Shown here in pieces: positions 4,765 through 7,124 of a DNA stretch of 7,124 nucleotides. Source of the stretch: Alphaproteobacteria bacterium (lineage in GTDB: Bacteria > Pseudomonadota > Alphaproteobacteria > Kiloniellales > J153). The translations under genes were made by a program, and so were the position numbers. The notes beneath the pieces were generated by a model. The model saw nothing but the letters and a program-made list of their open reading frames with translations, had not been told where the DNA came from and ran no database searches. The stretch covers positions 1-7,124 of the forward strand of contig RFLL01000252.1 in assembly GCA_003693905.1 (NCBI GenBank). The letters are read 5' to 3'. Within the stretch, counting starts at the first letter, position 1; the number at the start of each line of letters is the position of its first letter.

Positions 4765-6245
4765 ACGGTGATCAGGTTTTCGGTAAATTCCTGGCTGTCG
4801 ACGTCCGAGGTCTGCCTGGTGAAGGTGTAGGCCGCAAAGGTGCTGATGTTGGTGTAAACCGCGTAATTGAGCGACCCGCCGAGCTCGTACTGGGTGTCGG
4901 TGCGATCCTCGGGATCGAATGTGCTGCGCTCGAAACTGGTGTTGAGGCCGAGCTCGGTTCTGGGGTTGAGCTTGCGCTGCCAGTTGCCTTCGATCCGGTA
5001 GGCGTTTTCTTCGCGGGCCACCAGGTCGTTTCCCAGTTCGTCCGACATTTCCACCGAGCCTTCGATCTGGAAGGTGTTGCGCCCGCGGGTGCCGGTCAGC
5101 GCCAGGCGGAACGTCTTGACCCGCTGCGTCTCGTCCTGAAGGCTCGTGGCCGAGGTGTTGGGGTCGAACGGCAGGCCGGTGCGGCTGTCGATCAGTTGCC
5201 CCGTATTGGGATCGGTGACGATGAACTGGAGATCGCTGAGAAGCTGCTCCTGCCCGGTTTCGATTCGCTCTGAATAGCTTGCCGTCAACCGGGTCAGGGG
5301 ACTGAAACGATAGCTCAAGGTGGCGTCCAGGCTCTGCTCGTCGTCACGCTTGCCATAGGTGGCGCGCAGGTCGGTGCGCGGCCCCGGCCGCCAGCGGAAC
5401 CCGCCTTCCCAGGTCGGGCTATCGATATCGTTGGCCGGGTTGCCGTCGTCGAAGTGCTGAAAACCGGCGCTGCCGATCAGGGAAAAGCTGCGCATCAGCG
5501 CGTATTCGATTTCCAGGGCGACGTCGCGGCGCGAGACGTCGTTGGCGTCGCTGCGGTCGCTCTCCGAGGCGCTGGCGCTCAGCGACCACCCCAGGCGGGC
5601 GAAGCTGGTACCGCCGGTGACTTCGAGACTGACTTCATGGGTGGTGCTGTCGGACAGGCTGTCGTTGTTGTCGCTTATGCCTGAACTCGGCGTGTCGTTC
5701 CGGTCCGAGCCGCTTATCACCTGGCTGAGGGAATAGCGCAGCTCGGTATCGGCAAAATCACCGAGGTGGCCGACGAGATAGGGACTTACGCGGTAGTTCT
5801 GAACCGTATCCCGGTTCGATTCGGCGCTGTTGTTCCGGGTGTCGATGATCTCCCGGCTGATGCTGGCGGCAACGTCGACGAAAAGCAGCTCCTGGCTGAT
5901 TTCGCCGGTGGCGAAGCCGGACACCTCGGGCAGAAGCCGAAAGCCCTTGTCGTCGCCGCCCGTCTGATGGCGGACGGTGGCCTGCGCGTCCAGGGCCGCG
6001 GTGATGCGGGCCGACTGCCAGCGCACATCGACCCCCGGGGTCACGTCGCTCAGAAAGGCCGCGTCTTCCTGACCGTCGGGGGCTTGATCCACGTTGTCGG
6101 AGACGCTTCCGGAGACCGCCAGCGAGGGCGTGATGCGCAGGGTGCCTGCCAGAGCTGATTCCCCGGCCGCGAGCCCGACCAGCGCCACGGCCCCTATCCC
6201 GGCGCTTCCGGCGATGGTGCCTAGGCCGGCGATCACCCGTTTCAC
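4743..6245 (-). CDS. XrtA/PEP-CTERM-associated outer-membrane beta-barrel protein
   Basis: A 500-residue exported protein of the outer-membrane family that accompanies exosortase A loci, presumed to sit in the outer membrane and serve polysaccharide export or assembly; its exact role is unproven. A signal peptide is clear: MKR, then a hydrophobic stretch (4-28), then ALA before G34 as a likely signal peptidase I site. The rest is rich in alternating polar and aromatic/aliphatic strands with Asp/Asn/Ser-rich turns, such as SDRNDTPSSG and TRNNSAESNRD. The protein ends in VGLRMTF, with the C-terminal Phe recognised by barrel assembly. Start: the frame is open further up (ATG 6308), but that extension is Arg/Pro-rich and would bury the signal peptide. 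GTG 6245 has GGAGG nine bases upstream and starts directly with the signal peptide. Normally this gene adjoins the ATPase gene; here 1.8 kb and an opposite-strand gene lie between. Confidence 0.88.
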   Translation of the reverse strand: MKRVIAGLGTIAGSAGIGAVALVGLAAGESALAGTLRITPSLAVSGSVSDNVDQAPDGQEDAAFLSDVTPGVDVRWQSARITAALDAQATVRHQTGGDDKGFRLLPEVSGFATGEISQELLFVDVAASISREIIDTRNNSAESNRDTVQNYRVSPYLVGHLGDFADTELRYSLSQVISGSDRNDTPSSGISDNNDSLSDSTTHEVSLEVTGGTSFARLGWSLSASASESDRSDANDVSRRDVALEIEYALMRSFSLIGSAGFQHFDDGNPANDIDSPTWEGGFRWRPGPRTDLRATYGKRDDEQSLDATLSYRFSPLTRLTASYSERIETGQEQLLSDLQFIVTDPNTGQLIDSRTGLPFDPNTSATSLQDETQRVKTFRLALTGTRGRNTFQIEGSVEMSDELGNDLVAREENAYRIEGNWQRKLNPRTELGLNTSFERSTFDPEDRTDTQYELGGSLNYAVYTNISTFAAYTFTRQTSDVDSQEFTENLITVGLRMTF

Positions 6246-6254
6246 TTCGATCCC

Positions 6255-6259
6255 CCTCC
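6255..6259 (-). promoter_or_regulatory. Ribosome binding site deciding the GTG start of the barrel gene
   Basis: GGAGG (within CGGAGGGGG on the minus strand) is nine bases before GTG 6245, whose product begins with a textbook signal peptide. This overrides the longer frame from ATG 6308. Confidence 0.75.
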
Positions 6260-6271
6260 GCGATGCGGGCT

Positions 6272-6291
6272 GCGCCCGTGGCAAAGGGCGC
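6272..6291 (-). other. Small stem-loop in the barrel-gene leader
   Basis: GCGCCC (6272-6277) and GGGCGC (6286-6291) form a perfect six-pair stem with an eight-base loop, 12 bases upstream of the Shine-Dalgarno in the predicted 5' leader. It may affect translation; chance in GC-rich DNA is also possible. Confidence 0.3.
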
Positions 6292-6380
6292 GAATCTGGT
6301 CCTGTCATCGCCCCCCCGGTTCAGGTGGCAGGCCGGTACCTTGGCACCCCGGCGTCTTCTGCCCCTGCTTTCCGACCGAC

Positions 6381-6409
6381 ATAAGATTACGGAACGAAGG
6401 AAAAATCAA
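6381..6409 (-). promoter_or_regulatory. Candidate sigma70-type promoter of the barrel gene
   Basis: On the minus strand TTGATT (6404-6409), a 17-base spacer, then TCTTAT (6381-6386); each hexamer matches four of six consensus bases and the spacing is ideal. It lies in the only AT-richer part of the gap after pcm. Transcription would begin near 6373, giving a leader of about 130 bases before GTG 6245. It suggests the barrel gene need not depend on pcm read-through. Confidence 0.45.
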
Positions 6410-6493
6410 CGCCGTGGCACGACGTCCCCGGTTATGACCGCGATTGGTTACGGCTTTCTTGTCGTCGCGGCCGCGGCATGCGGGGCGGGGGCC

Positions 6494-7124
6494 TCAGTGG
6501 CTGACGATCAGGGGTGAGAAGCGGACCGGCAGAATCTCGCGCGTCGTCAAGCGACCCTGCGGATCCTTCTCGACCATCATAAGCTGTTGGTTTTCTTCGA
6601 TCCCGGCCGGAATGACCATCTTGCCCCCGGACTTGAGCTGCTGCAGCAGCAGGGGCGGTATGAGCTCCGGCGCCGCGGTGACGATGATCTTGTCGAAGGG
6701 GCCGTGCTCGGGCCATCCGTTGGACCCGTCGCCAATGCGCAGGCGGATGTTGGTATAGCCGGCACTTTCCAGGCGCCGTTGCGCCTGACCTGCCAGTTCT
6801 TCGAGGATCTCGATGCTGAACACCTGTGCGGCCAGTTCCGCCAGGATGGCCGCCTGATAGCCGAGACCGGTTCCCACCTCGAGGACGCGGTCGCCGGGGT
6901 CGATCTCCAGCAGGTCGGTCATCAGGGCGACCATGAACGGCTGCGATATGGTCTTGCCATAGCCGATCGGCAGCGGCGTGTCCTCATAGGCGACGTGCGC
7001 CAGCTCGGCCGGAACATAGGCGTGCCGGGGCACCTTCGCCAGAGCATCGAGCACGCGCTCGCTGAGCTGCGGACGCTGTGTCCGCTCGGCGCTGAAATAG
7101 ACGTATGCGGCGATGATTTCGAGC
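6494..7124 (-). CDS. pcm: Protein-L-isoaspartate O-methyltransferase, 5' end outside the window
   Basis: A cytoplasmic SAM-dependent methyltransferase that methylates L-isoaspartyl residues of aged proteins, starting their repair. 209 residues are visible. VPRHAYVPAELAHVAYEDTP and LPIGYGKTISQPFMVALM are family hallmarks, VLEVGTGLGYQAAILAEL is SAM-binding motif I, and DGSNGWPEHGPFDKIIVTAA covers the next conserved motifs. The ending RFSPLIVSH is typical. A GTG at 7054 could start a 186-residue protein, but that is short for the family, and the frame continues upstream with family-like sequence (EIIAAYVYFSAERTQRPQLS), so the true start lies beyond the window. It is followed after 248 bases by the barrel gene on the same strand; no clear terminator lies between. 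Its link to the PEP-CTERM locus is positional only. Confidence 0.93.
   Translation of the reverse strand, partial: LEIIAAYVYFSAERTQRPQLSERVLDALAKVPRHAYVPAELAHVAYEDTPLPIGYGKTISQPFMVALMTDLLEIDPGDRVLEVGTGLGYQAAILAELAAQVFSIEILEELAGQAQRRLESAGYTNIRLRIGDGSNGWPEHGPFDKIIVTAAPELIPPLLLQQLKSGGKMVIPAGIEENQQLMMVEKDPQGRLTTREILPVRFSPLIVSH

Noticed and set aside
6414..6428. TGGCACG, an exact sigma54 -24 element
   Set aside because: The matching -12 TTGC is missing (CCCC instead), and it points into the 3' end of pcm rather than toward a gene start.
6466..6475. Perfect 10-bp palindrome CGCGGCCGCG
   Set aside because: Simple G/C composition in a GC-rich gap; no partner sites or T-run, so neither operator nor terminator is supported.
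6434..6517. 27-residue plus-strand peptide resembling a signal peptide
   Set aside because: No ribosome site, overlaps the 3' end of pcm on the opposite strand, and stops right after the hydrophobic part; probably chance.

Overview
The window is GC-rich, densely coding bacterial DNA. It carries a segment of an exosortase A (XrtA/EpsH) PEP-CTERM exopolysaccharide locus, which points to a Gram-negative proteobacterium. An outer-membrane beta-barrel with a C-terminal Phe supports this. The class is not certain: alpha-, beta- and gammaproteobacteria all carry such loci. The exosortase itself, PEP-CTERM substrates and glycosyltransferases are not in the window and would be expected next to it.

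Layout, right to left because most genes are on the minus strand. First comes a protein-L-isoaspartate O-methyltransferase (pcm), running off the right edge. Next is a 500-residue outer-membrane barrel protein of the PEP-CTERM-associated type (4743-6245), with its own candidate promoter and a GTG start. A plus-strand gene for a divergent PLP-dependent cysteine synthase-like enzyme (3621-4712) then interrupts the minus-strand run and converges on the barrel gene. A non-coding stretch of about 700 bases (2923-3620) separates it from a minus-strand cluster of three genes: an ExeA-like XrtA-associated ATPase (2089-2922), an XrtA-associated polysaccharide deacetylase with a DUF3473-like C-terminus (1057-2034), and an XrtA-associated FemAB-like acyl/aminoacyltransferase (9-1055). 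The deacetylase and FemAB genes are essentially contiguous.

The barrel, ATPase, deacetylase and FemAB proteins are the usual companions of XrtA loci and probably act together in making, modifying and exporting an extracellular polysaccharide. The PLP enzyme has no known part in this and looks like a lodger. The long intergenic region is the least explained part. It holds a perfect 16-bp palindrome with a third matching half-site, a near-palindromic 18-mer, a 9-bp stem-loop, a locally AT-rich patch with a weak promoter-like sequence, and a 37-codon hydrophobic reading frame. No CRISPR array, tRNA, rRNA, transposase or phage gene was seen. The gene families are known ones; I did not find convincing evidence of a wholly new system.
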